Below, in pieces: positions 1 to 5,030 of a stretch of DNA of 5,030 nucleotides. This DNA is from an uncultured Thermoplasmata archaeon. GTDB taxonomy: Archaea; Thermoplasmatota; Thermoplasmata; Methanomassiliicoccales; Methanomethylophilaceae. Every line of letters starts with the position of its first letter. Position 1 is the first letter of the stretch. Both the position numbers and the translations under genes were made by a program. The stretch covers positions 1 through 5,030 of the forward strand of contig CAMNNR010000091.1 of the NCBI GenBank assembly GCA_946545675.1. The letters are read 5' to 3'. The notes beneath the pieces are model-generated. The model was given only the letters and a program-made list of their open reading frames with translations. It made no database searches and was not told where the DNA came from.

Positions 1-691
1 TTACAGATTCGACATCCTGCACGACGCCGACATCTACGAAGAGGTATCCATCGGATACGGATTCGAGAAGTACGGACACAACAAGATGAAACTGTCCCAG
101 ACCTTCGGAAACCTGCTCCCGGAGACCACCTTCTCCGAGAACGTGAAGGACATCATGATCGGCCTCGGCTACATGGAACTCACCACTCTCACCCTCTCCA
201 ACCAGAGGGATGAGTTCGTCATCTCCGGACTCCCCGAGGTGGATGTCGTCACCGTCACCAACCCCATCACGGAGGACCACACCTGCCTGCGTGCATACAT
301 GATGCCCTCTCTTATCAGGATCCTCAGGCACAACAAGAACCGCGACCTGCCCCAGAAGATATTCGAGGTAGGGTACGTCATCAGGAATGCGAAGAACGTC
401 CTCCACCTCTGTGCCCTCCAGGCCGCTTCCAGGACCTCCTTCACCGAGATCAAGTCCCTGACCGAATCCGTCCTCAGGGAGATGGGTGTCGAATACACCA
501 TTTCCCCCTGCGACTACTCCACGTTCCTTCCCGGAAGGGGTGCGTTCATCGAGGTCGACGGGGAGAGGATCGGAGTATTCGGAGAAATGTCACCCAAATG
601 CATCACCGACTACGAACTCACCCACCCCGTCATGATGATGGAGATAGATCTCTCCGGAATCATCGCCAAACAGTCCGGGAGGCTGTTCTGA
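1..691 (+). CDS. pheT: Phenylalanyl-tRNA synthetase beta subunit, archaeal type (3' part)
   Basis: This is the C-terminal 229 residues of the beta subunit of cytoplasmic phenylalanine-tRNA ligase, which with PheS charges tRNA-Phe using ATP. The reading frame is open from base 2 with no stop, so the gene starts before the window; family proteins are about 550 residues, so more than half is missing. The first ~25 visible residues look like the end of the B5 domain. The rest is the catalytic-like core of the beta subunit, with NPITEDHTCLR, a LRHNKNRDLPQKIFEVGYV segment, and near the C-terminus the PGRGAFIEVDGERIGVFGE stretch followed by HPVMMMEIDLSG. These match the archaeal/eukaryotic form, and there is no C-terminal anticodon-binding (FDX-ACB) domain of the bacterial long form. 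The stop is TGA at 689-691, overlapping the next start by one base (TGATG). The Met at 86 is internal, because homology continues upstream of it. Confidence 0.95.
   Translation, partial: YRFDILHDADIYEEVSIGYGFEKYGHNKMKLSQTFGNLLPETTFSENVKDIMIGLGYMELTTLTLSNQRDEFVISGLPEVDVVTVTNPITEDHTCLRAYMMPSLIRILRHNKNRDLPQKIFEVGYVIRNAKNVLHLCALQAASRTSFTEIKSLTESVLREMGVEYTISPCDYSTFLPGRGAFIEVDGERIGVFGEMSPKCITDYELTHPVMMMEIDLSGIIAKQSGRLF
677..682 (+). promoter_or_regulatory. Ribosome binding site of the peroxiredoxin gene
   Basis: GGGAGG lies 8 bases before the ATG at 691, inside the last codons of pheT. It decides the start: the same frame is open upstream to 598, but those extra residues overlap pheT and do not resemble the family, whereas the product starting at 691 begins MQRGDVFP as peroxiredoxins do. 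Confidence 0.8.
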
Positions 692-1185
692 TGCAGAGAG
701 GAGACGTGTTCCCCCGCTTCAAACTCGAAGCGGATAACGGGGAGATCATCGACTCCGAGATGCTGAAGGGGCTCAGGTACCTGGTGTTCTTCTACTCCAA
801 GGACAACACCCCCGGATGCACCAAGGAAGCCCAGGACTTCACCGAGCTGGCACCCAAATTCCAGCTGAGGAATATCCCCATCTTCGGAATCAGCGGCGAT
901 TCTGTTGCATCCCACAGGAAGTTCATCGAGAAGTACGGACTGCAGGTGAAACTCCTCTCTGACCCCGACCACGCCTTCGCGAAGGAGTGTGGAGCATTCG
1001 GCGAGAAGAAGAACTACGGAAAAGTGGTCCAGGGGACCATCAGATCCACATTCCTCATCGGCAAGGACGGCAAAGTCGAGGAGGCCTGGGTCAACGTGAA
1101 GGCCACCGGTCATGCGGCCAGAGTCTTCGAGGGCGTCCTCTCCCACTTCAAGAACGACGACATATACAGCAACCCCGATCTCTGA
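691..1185 (+). CDS. PrxQ/BCP-type peroxiredoxin lacking the usual resolving cysteine
   Basis: A 164-residue cytosolic thiol peroxidase of the AhpC/TSA thioredoxin-fold superfamily, expected to reduce hydrogen peroxide and organic hydroperoxides. The active site is plain: FFYSKDNTPGCTKEAQDF at 33-50 contains Thr40, Pro41 and the peroxidatic Cys43, and the conserved arginine is Arg118 in IRSTFLI. GEKKNYGK at 104-111 is typical of the PrxQ/BCP group, and the length is normal apart from a short polar tail. In many PrxQ/BCP proteins a resolving cysteine sits five residues after the peroxidatic one; here that position is Gln48. The only other cysteine is Cys100 (AKECGAFGEK), so the enzyme is either 1-Cys, needing an external thiol partner, or uses Cys100. 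Coupling to pheT by TGATG plus a strong SD supports the start at 691. No signal peptide. Family assignment is firm; the electron donor is unknown. Confidence 0.93.
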   Translation: MQRGDVFPRFKLEADNGEIIDSEMLKGLRYLVFFYSKDNTPGCTKEAQDFTELAPKFQLRNIPIFGISGDSVASHRKFIEKYGLQVKLLSDPDHAFAKECGAFGEKKNYGKVVQGTIRSTFLIGKDGKVEEAWVNVKATGHAARVFEGVLSHFKNDDIYSNPDL

Positions 1186-1190
1186 TCAGA
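1181..1190. repeat. Perfect 10-base palindrome formed by two abutting stop codons
   Basis: TCTGATCAGA is its own reverse complement and is centred on the junction of the convergent peroxiredoxin and DUF5131 genes. The plus-strand TGA (1183-1185) and minus-strand TGA (1186-1188) form its core. Symmetry ends at the next base pair on each side. It has no loop and no T-run follows on either strand, so it is not a convincing terminator hairpin. Confidence 0.7.
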
Positions 1191-1983
1191 ACAGGGTCAT
1201 CTGCTTGTACTTGGGCATCACATCATCCACGATGTGGTCCAGGTGGGCAGAGCTGCATATCCTGCCCTGGTCCTCCAGGGACAGTCCATCATAGATGTGG
1301 TCGCCTTTCACAAGGACTGAACCGCAGTTCCTCCAGTGGAATGTGACACCGTGGCATATGCACGACTCCCTCACTTCTAATACCCAGTCGTAATCACAGG
1401 GCCTCGCATTTGGACCGTACTCCCCGCCGAGATAGATGCAGTCGATGTGATACTCGTCAAGCAACTCGTCGGTATGCACGGGGCCGATCATCGGCGCCAG
1501 GAACACATCGTATTTCTTTGCTGGCACATTGCACAATATCGGTATGCGCTCTTCCCAGGTGTACTGGTTCTCGACACTTACCGAAAGCCTCACGTTGGGA
1601 TAACCCTCCCCCCAATCCGAAGGAAGGCAATCCATGATACGTTGTGGCCTCTTGGTGAGTATGATGAAGGTACAGTCCTTCCTCTTGCGGATGATGTCCC
1701 AGGCTTCCTTCCTCCAGGCATCCGCCTCCTCGATGAAGAAATCGGAGGTCATGGAGGTCAGTATGAGACGGTCGTGAAGGAGATACTTCCCGCGGCGGTC
1801 CTTCTGAAGAGGGAGATCGAACTGGGTCTTGGAACGGCGGACGATATCGCTACCTGTGACCCCGCGTTTCTTGTCCCCGACGAACATGTAGCAATTGAGG
1901 CAGCCGTCGCTCACCCTGTGGCATCCGTGCCAGGGGTTCCAGGAAACGGAATTCCTCACAAAATCGGGGACATCTTCGTTCAT
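1186..1983 (-). CDS. DUF5131 / phage Gp37-Gp68-like family protein with three-cysteine motif
   Basis: A 265-residue protein of unknown function. The N-terminal signature SVSWNPWHGCHRVSDGC (12-28) continues to Cys31, giving Cys21, Cys28 and Cys31 as CX6CX2C followed by Tyr32. Further family-like blocks are SDFFIEEADAWR (80-91), FIILTKRPQRI (106-116), NVRLSVSVENQ (130-140), LGGEYGPNARPCDYDWV (185-201) and a Cys-rich SCICHGVTFHW (207-217). The three clustered cysteines recall an iron-sulfur site of radical-SAM-like proteins, but spacing differs from the canonical CX3CX2C, so that is inference; zinc is the alternative. The C-terminus, QMTLF, resembles sliding-clamp-binding peptides. The ATG at 1981-1983 overlaps the etfA stop (ATGA) and has GGAG 8 bases upstream; the frame is open to 2577, but that part is antiphase to etfA and is not real. 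It is the last gene of the glcD-etfB-etfA operon. No phage genes are nearby despite the family name. Confidence 0.88.
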   Translation of the reverse strand: MNEDVPDFVRNSVSWNPWHGCHRVSDGCLNCYMFVGDKKRGVTGSDIVRRSKTQFDLPLQKDRRGKYLLHDRLILTSMTSDFFIEEADAWRKEAWDIIRKRKDCTFIILTKRPQRIMDCLPSDWGEGYPNVRLSVSVENQYTWEERIPILCNVPAKKYDVFLAPMIGPVHTDELLDEYHIDCIYLGGEYGPNARPCDYDWVLEVRESCICHGVTFHWRNCGSVLVKGDHIYDGLSLEDQGRICSSAHLDHIVDDVMPKYKQMTLF

Positions 1984-3047
1984 AACATCCGCTCCAGTTC
2001 TTTCAGGATCCTGTTGGCATCGCCCACGATAATCTCGTCGGCGACCTCGGAGATCTTCGCATCGGCATCCGTATTGATGGCAATTATCTTCTTCGCCGAA
2101 CCTATCCCCGCAAGGTGCTGTATAGCTCCCGATATTCCAAAGGCCAGATATATCTCCGGTGCTACGCTCTTCCCGGACTGTCCCACCTGACGGGCCTGCC
2201 CGAACCATCCTTTCTCCACCAGTTTCCTGGAGCACGATACGGTGCCGCCCAGTTTCCTGGCAAGGGATTCGGCTACGGGTATGGATTCCTTCTTCACTCC
2301 CGCGCCCAGCGATATCAGGACCTTCGCCCTGGAGATGTCCTCTCCGGCTGTCTCCTTGATCTCCGAGGACAATATGTCCTTCAGGGTACAGGAGGCGTTC
2401 TGCCAGTAGATCACGGTCCCTCTCTTGTCCCCGACGGGTTCGGGAACGGGGAAAGTACCGGGACGTACCGTGGCGATCTGGGGGAATGTGGTGCAGCGGA
2501 TGGTGGCCATGACATTTCCGCCGAAAGCGGGACGGGTCATTAGGAGTTCGCGGTCGTTCAGTTCCAATCCGGTGCAATCCGCGGTGAGTCCTGCATCCAA
2601 AAGCGCAGCGACGCGGGGAGCGAGTTCCCTTCCGCGCGGAGTGGCCCCGAAGAGTATCACTGCGGGTTCCGTGCGGATGACAATCTGGGCGATGTTTTCG
2701 GCATAGGCCTCGGGATGATAGATGCTGAGGGCCTTGTCATGCACCTCGTAGAGTGTCTCCACCCCGTAGGAATAGATCTCCTTGTACAGCGGTTTGAGCT
2801 CCTGATGTCCGAATACGACTCCCCAAACACGGGAGTTACCAGCATCCATCTCCCTTATCTTCCCCAGGAGTTCTTTGCAATGCTGGCACATCATAGGTTC
2901 GCCGTCAGGGCCCCTCTCAGTCTCGATCCATACAAGGAACCCGTCGGAGCGGTCGATGCTCAGTTTGTATTTCTGCAGCATGCCGGGAGGGAGCCCGCTC
3001 TTGTCATTGTTGGAACAGCTTCCGGAGGAACAGGAATCGCATCCCAT
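1980..3047 (-). CDS. etfA: Electron transfer flavoprotein alpha subunit with cysteine-rich N-terminus
   Basis: A 355-residue EtfA that binds FAD and pairs with EtfB to carry electrons from the adjacent flavin dehydrogenase. The N-terminal Etf domain starts near residue 37 (FLVWIETERG) and includes ADCTGLEL (156-163) and RPAFGGNVMATIRC (172-185), a style common in anaerobe EtfA. The C-terminal FAD domain is clear: SRKLVEKGW (273-281), QVGQSGK (287-293), GISGAIQH (304-311), AINTDADAKI (323-332) and EIIVGD (338-343). Upstream of the normal fold is a ~35-residue extension opening MGCDSCSSGSC, with Cys3, Cys6 and Cys11; Cys54 and Cys57 (MMCQHC) follow where EtfA usually has no cysteines. Clostridial bifurcating homologues (LctC, CarE) carry a ferredoxin domain here; this sequence does not look like that domain, so metal binding is inferred. 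ATG overlaps the etfB stop (TGATG), with a GGGGGAT ribosome-binding site 8 bases upstream. Confidence 0.95.
   Translation of the reverse strand: MGCDSCSSGSCSNNDKSGLPPGMLQKYKLSIDRSDGFLVWIETERGPDGEPMMCQHCKELLGKIREMDAGNSRVWGVVFGHQELKPLYKEIYSYGVETLYEVHDKALSIYHPEAYAENIAQIVIRTEPAVILFGATPRGRELAPRVAALLDAGLTADCTGLELNDRELLMTRPAFGGNVMATIRCTTFPQIATVRPGTFPVPEPVGDKRGTVIYWQNASCTLKDILSSEIKETAGEDISRAKVLISLGAGVKKESIPVAESLARKLGGTVSCSRKLVEKGWFGQARQVGQSGKSVAPEIYLAFGISGAIQHLAGIGSAKKIIAINTDADAKISEVADEIIVGDANRILKELERML
1992..1995 (-). promoter_or_regulatory. Ribosome binding site of the DUF5131 gene
   Basis: GGAG on the minus strand, 8 bases before the ATG at 1983, lies within the last codons of etfA. It fixes the start at the ATGA overlap rather than further upstream in the long open frame. 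Confidence 0.7.
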
Positions 3048-3808
3048 CAGAACATCCCCCTAATGTGTTCTGCCGCCTTGACAGGGTCGGAACCGTCTAC
3101 TACGGTGCCGCGGTGTTCCGAGCGGACGTTGACGGATTTCACTATCTTGGTCCTGGAACCGTTCATTCCGACAGAATATGCCCCGAGACCGAGAGCAATC
3201 CGGTCTAGTTTCTTTATCTCAATGTGGGATGCTTCGATATACCTTGCGATCGAGGGCAGACGGCGGTTGACATCTCCCTCGGAAACCGACAAAACAGAAC
3301 CCTCTGGCACTCTGCATTTCCTGATCTCGTCGCCGTAATCCTGCACAGCCGTGAACCCGTCTTCTTTAGATACCTTCACGCAATAACAGAACTGTTCCCG
3401 CCCCAGCATCTGGGCGACTTCCGAAGGTACCTGTGCCGTATCTCCGTCGGCAGCCTGCTTGCCGAACAGCAGCAGGGAAGCATCGTCAACGAACTTCTCC
3501 ACGAAAGCCGCCAAGGTCCTGGCAGTGGCATGGACATCGGCACCGGCGAATGCCCTGTCCGTGAGCAGATATGCCTCATCAGCACCGTTCTCCAGACACT
3601 TCCTCAGTGCGGATTCGGCCTGAGGGGGACCCATCGTGACGACCGTCACCGTGTCTCCATCGGTCTTCAGGGACAATGCGACTTCCAACGCCTGTTCCGA
3701 GTAAGGATCGAGGATCGAAGGTACTCCGGCCCTTTTCATGTTCCCGTTCTCATCGACGTCTATGAGCGTCGTATCAGGGACCTGTTTGACCGCTACAACA
3801 TACCTCAT
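3047..3808 (-). CDS. etfB: Electron transfer flavoprotein beta subunit, bifurcating-like
   Basis: A 253-residue EtfB, normal length for the family, forming a heterodimer with the EtfA encoded directly downstream. Visible signatures are KQVPDT (8-13), SILDPYSEQALE (31-42), VVTMGPPQAESALRKCLENG (56-75), ADEAYLLTDRAFAGADV (76-92) and the nucleotide-binding GKQAADGDTAQV (116-127). The DRAFAGAD block and the GDTAQV loop are of the type found in anaerobe EtfB that bind FAD in place of AMP and use NAD(H) in electron bifurcation; assigning this one to the bifurcating class is inference from motif style. After GDTAQV the usual Gly-Pro is replaced by Pro-Ser (PSEVAQMLG). The gene begins 9 bases after the oxidase stop, with GAGG 7 bases before ATG, and its TGA overlaps the etfA start by one base, consistent with production in equal amounts. 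Confidence 0.95.
   Translation of the reverse strand: MRYVVAVKQVPDTTLIDVDENGNMKRAGVPSILDPYSEQALEVALSLKTDGDTVTVVTMGPPQAESALRKCLENGADEAYLLTDRAFAGADVHATARTLAAFVEKFVDDASLLLFGKQAADGDTAQVPSEVAQMLGREQFCYCVKVSKEDGFTAVQDYGDEIRKCRVPEGSVLSVSEGDVNRRLPSIARYIEASHIEIKKLDRIALGLGAYSVGMNGSRTKIVKSVNVRSEHRGTVVDGSDPVKAAEHIRGMF
3054..3061 (-). promoter_or_regulatory. Probable ribosome binding site of etfA
   Basis: AGGGGGAT on the minus strand, within the final codons of etfB and about 8 bases before the etfA ATG at 3047. It is an imperfect match to GGAGGTGAT but well placed, and supports the start that includes the cysteine-rich N-terminus. Confidence 0.5.
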
Positions 3809-3815
3809 CGTACCG

Positions 3816-3819
3816 CCTC
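3816..3819 (-). promoter_or_regulatory. Ribosome binding site of etfB
   Basis: GAGG on the minus strand, 7 bases before the ATG at 3808. Its first two bases are part of the oxidase stop codon (TGAGG), so terminating ribosomes sit on the etfB initiation site. Confidence 0.7.
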
Positions 3820-5030
3820 AATCATCCATATAGAATACATTGCCCGGGTTGAACCTGTCCTCGGGGTCCATCGTTCTCTTCATGTTCCATATCTCGGTGA
3901 CTCCTGCCGCGCCATACATCATATCCACGTAGGACACCTTCATCTTACCGATACCGTGCTCGGCACTGGGGGAACCTCCCAGTTCGATGGCCTTGGCGGC
4001 CAGGTCGGTATATGCCAGTTTGGCTCTGCGGAAATCGTCCATGTCCTTGAGGATTATCTCCACATGGGGATGACCGTTACCGATGTGGCCGAAGATGACA
4101 TATTCTAGGTCATAAGCTTTCAGTATGGAATCGTAACAACCCATCATCTCGTCGAGCCTGTCGAGGGGCACGGACATATCGGTGCCCATCTTGTTGATCT
4201 GCGGTGCGGAACTGCCTTTAAGCCTCGCAACGTAATCGAATATCGTCTGAGGTACGGAATGCCTGAAGGCGAAGAACCTCTGCCTATCCTTGAGCTCGTA
4301 ACCGCACCAGCTGTCCCTGAGGGTCGCTCCGTATCTCTCCAGCAGACCCTCCAGTATACTGTAGTTGTGTTCCAGGTTGCCGTCCTTCGGAAGGTCGAAG
4401 AACAGGGCGGAACCTGCGTTATCGGGAATATCGGGCATCTCTGTGAACCGGGGATCGTCCTTCCTCGAGGACCTGATCAGATTCAAAGAGCCAGAGTCGA
4501 AGAATTCCAGGAATTCGGGAACGACTTCGCTGGCGCGGATGTCCTTGGAAAGCGAATATGCGTCCCTGTCAGCGGGAAGGAAGACTATGTTGCTGATCAG
4601 TGGATGGGCGGGTGCGAGATACAGATCGGCCTCGGTTATGACGCCGAAGATCCCCTCGCTGCCGATGAATATGTCCACCGCATCCATGTCGTCTTCCACG
4701 AAGAGGCCGGTGACATTCTTCACATTATGGTTGAATGTGTAAGTGGGAAGGGATATCTTGCGGGACCCTTCGCCAAAGGGGATCACAATCTCCCTTCCTT
4801 CAGCCCTGATGTCGCCCCTCTTCAAATCCAGCACTGAGCCATCGGAGAGGACTACCCTCACCCTTCTGACCCAATCGCGGGTGGGTCCGTATTTGTATGT
4901 GCGGGGACCGGAAGCGTTGGCTGCTATATTGCCCCCTATCGAACCGTTGAGTTCGGTGGGATCCACCGGGTAGAAGAATCCCTCTGGGTCTGCGGACATC
5001 TCCTCCGCTGCACCGGGTGTGAGTTCAGGG
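3818..5030 (-). CDS. GlcD-type FAD-linked oxidase / 2-hydroxyacid dehydrogenase (5' end outside window)
   Basis: The C-terminal 403 residues of a flavoprotein of the glycolate oxidase GlcD / D-lactate dehydrogenase family; full-length relatives are about 460, so perhaps 50-70 N-terminal residues with the first part of the FAD site are missing. Numbering from the internal Met at 4999, the FAD-binding domain shows FFYPVDPTELNGSIGGN (8-24), ASGPRTYKYGPTRD (29-42) and IGSEGIFGVITEADL (112-126). The C-terminal oxidase domain shows FRHSVPQ (245-251), GHIGNGHPHVEI (304-315), AEHGIGK (346-352) and FNPGNVF (383-389). The likely role is FAD-dependent oxidation of a 2-hydroxyacid with electrons passed to the EtfAB encoded next door, as in LctBCD lactate dehydrogenase; the substrate cannot be read from the sequence. 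No iron-sulfur motif is visible. The frame and homology continue upstream of Met 4999 (visible PELTPGAAEE), so that Met is not the start. Stop is TGA at 3818-3820. Confidence 0.93.
   Translation of the reverse strand, partial: PELTPGAAEEMSADPEGFFYPVDPTELNGSIGGNIAANASGPRTYKYGPTRDWVRRVRVVLSDGSVLDLKRGDIRAEGREIVIPFGEGSRKISLPTYTFNHNVKNVTGLFVEDDMDAVDIFIGSEGIFGVITEADLYLAPAHPLISNIVFLPADRDAYSLSKDIRASEVVPEFLEFFDSGSLNLIRSSRKDDPRFTEMPDIPDNAGSALFFDLPKDGNLEHNYSILEGLLERYGATLRDSWCGYELKDRQRFFAFRHSVPQTIFDYVARLKGSSAPQINKMGTDMSVPLDRLDEMMGCYDSILKAYDLEYVIFGHIGNGHPHVEIILKDMDDFRRAKLAYTDLAAKAIELGGSPSAEHGIGKMKVSYVDMMYGAAGVTEIWNMKRTMDPEDRFNPGNVFYMDD

Noticed and set aside
598..690. 31-residue extension of the peroxiredoxin
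   Set aside because: It overlaps conserved pheT sequence, is unlike peroxiredoxins, and the ATG at 691 has a strong SD.
610..1146. 178-codon minus-strand open frame inside the peroxiredoxin gene
   Set aside because: Antisense shadow of a clearly conserved gene; its translation has no recognisable domain and no SD or context supports it.
1160..1210. Rho-independent-style or poly-T terminator between the convergent genes
   Set aside because: The palindrome has no loop and no run of T follows on either strand.
1186..1983. Prophage remnant, suggested by the Gp37/Gp68 name
   Set aside because: No integrase, capsid, terminase or att-like repeats are seen, and the gene is tightly embedded in a metabolic operon.
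1447..2190. 247-codon plus-strand open frame across the DUF5131 and etfA genes
   Set aside because: Antisense to two supported genes, with no family motif; chance open frame.
1984..2577. N-terminal extension of the DUF5131 frame (198 more codons upstream)
   Set aside because: It lies entirely within etfA in another frame, has low-complexity Arg/Gly-rich content with no family resemblance, and the ATG at 1983 has a proper SD and ATGA overlap.
3224..4108. 294-codon plus-strand open frame across etfB and the oxidase end
   Set aside because: It is antisense to two conserved genes and spans their junction; the product is a frame shadow favoured by GC-rich codon bias.
4997..4999. Met codon preceded by GGAGGAG as the start of the oxidase
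   Set aside because: The upstream frame (PELTPGAAEE) continues the FAD-domain homology, a start here would remove the first half of the FAD site, and the SD-like bases touch the ATG with no proper spacing.

Overview
The window is almost entirely protein-coding and looks like the chromosome of an anaerobic archaeon. The first gene is an archaeal/eukaryotic-type phenylalanyl-tRNA synthetase beta subunit. The genes are packed with 1- and 4-base overlaps and clear GGAGG-like ribosome binding sites, base composition is moderately GC-rich, and the other genes (EtfAB with a GlcD-type oxidase, a three-cysteine DUF5131 protein, a thiol peroxidase) suit a strict anaerobe. My best guess is a methanogen-related Thermoplasmata such as Methanomassiliicoccales. 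This is inference from protein style only; no marker gene proves it.

Plus strand, 1-1185: the 3' part of pheT (its start lies before the window) ends in TGATG, so its stop overlaps by one base the start of a 164-residue PrxQ/BCP-type peroxiredoxin. That peroxiredoxin has the peroxidatic Cys43 but not the usual resolving Cys five residues later.

Minus strand, 5030-1186: a four-gene operon read right to left. It consists of a GlcD-type FAD-linked oxidase (5' end outside the window), etfB, etfA with an unusual cysteine-rich N-terminus, and a DUF5131 (phage Gp37/Gp68-like) protein with a CX6CX2C motif. The junctions are a 9-base gap, a TGATG overlap and an ATGA overlap, so the four genes are very probably co-transcribed and translationally coupled. 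The dehydrogenase-EtfB-EtfA set resembles electron-bifurcating/confurcating lactate dehydrogenase complexes (LctBCD type), in which oxidation of a 2-hydroxyacid is linked to NAD and ferredoxin. The DUF5131 protein is the unexpected member; its possible iron-sulfur site could make it a client of the same low-potential electrons, but this is a hypothesis.

The two operons converge with no intergenic base: the stops at 1183-1185 and 1186-1188 abut and lie inside a perfect 10-base palindrome. I see no tRNA, rRNA, CRISPR array, insertion sequence, long repeat or promoter. No non-coding stretch exceeds 9 bases. Promoters for both operons must lie outside the window unless they are inside coding sequence.
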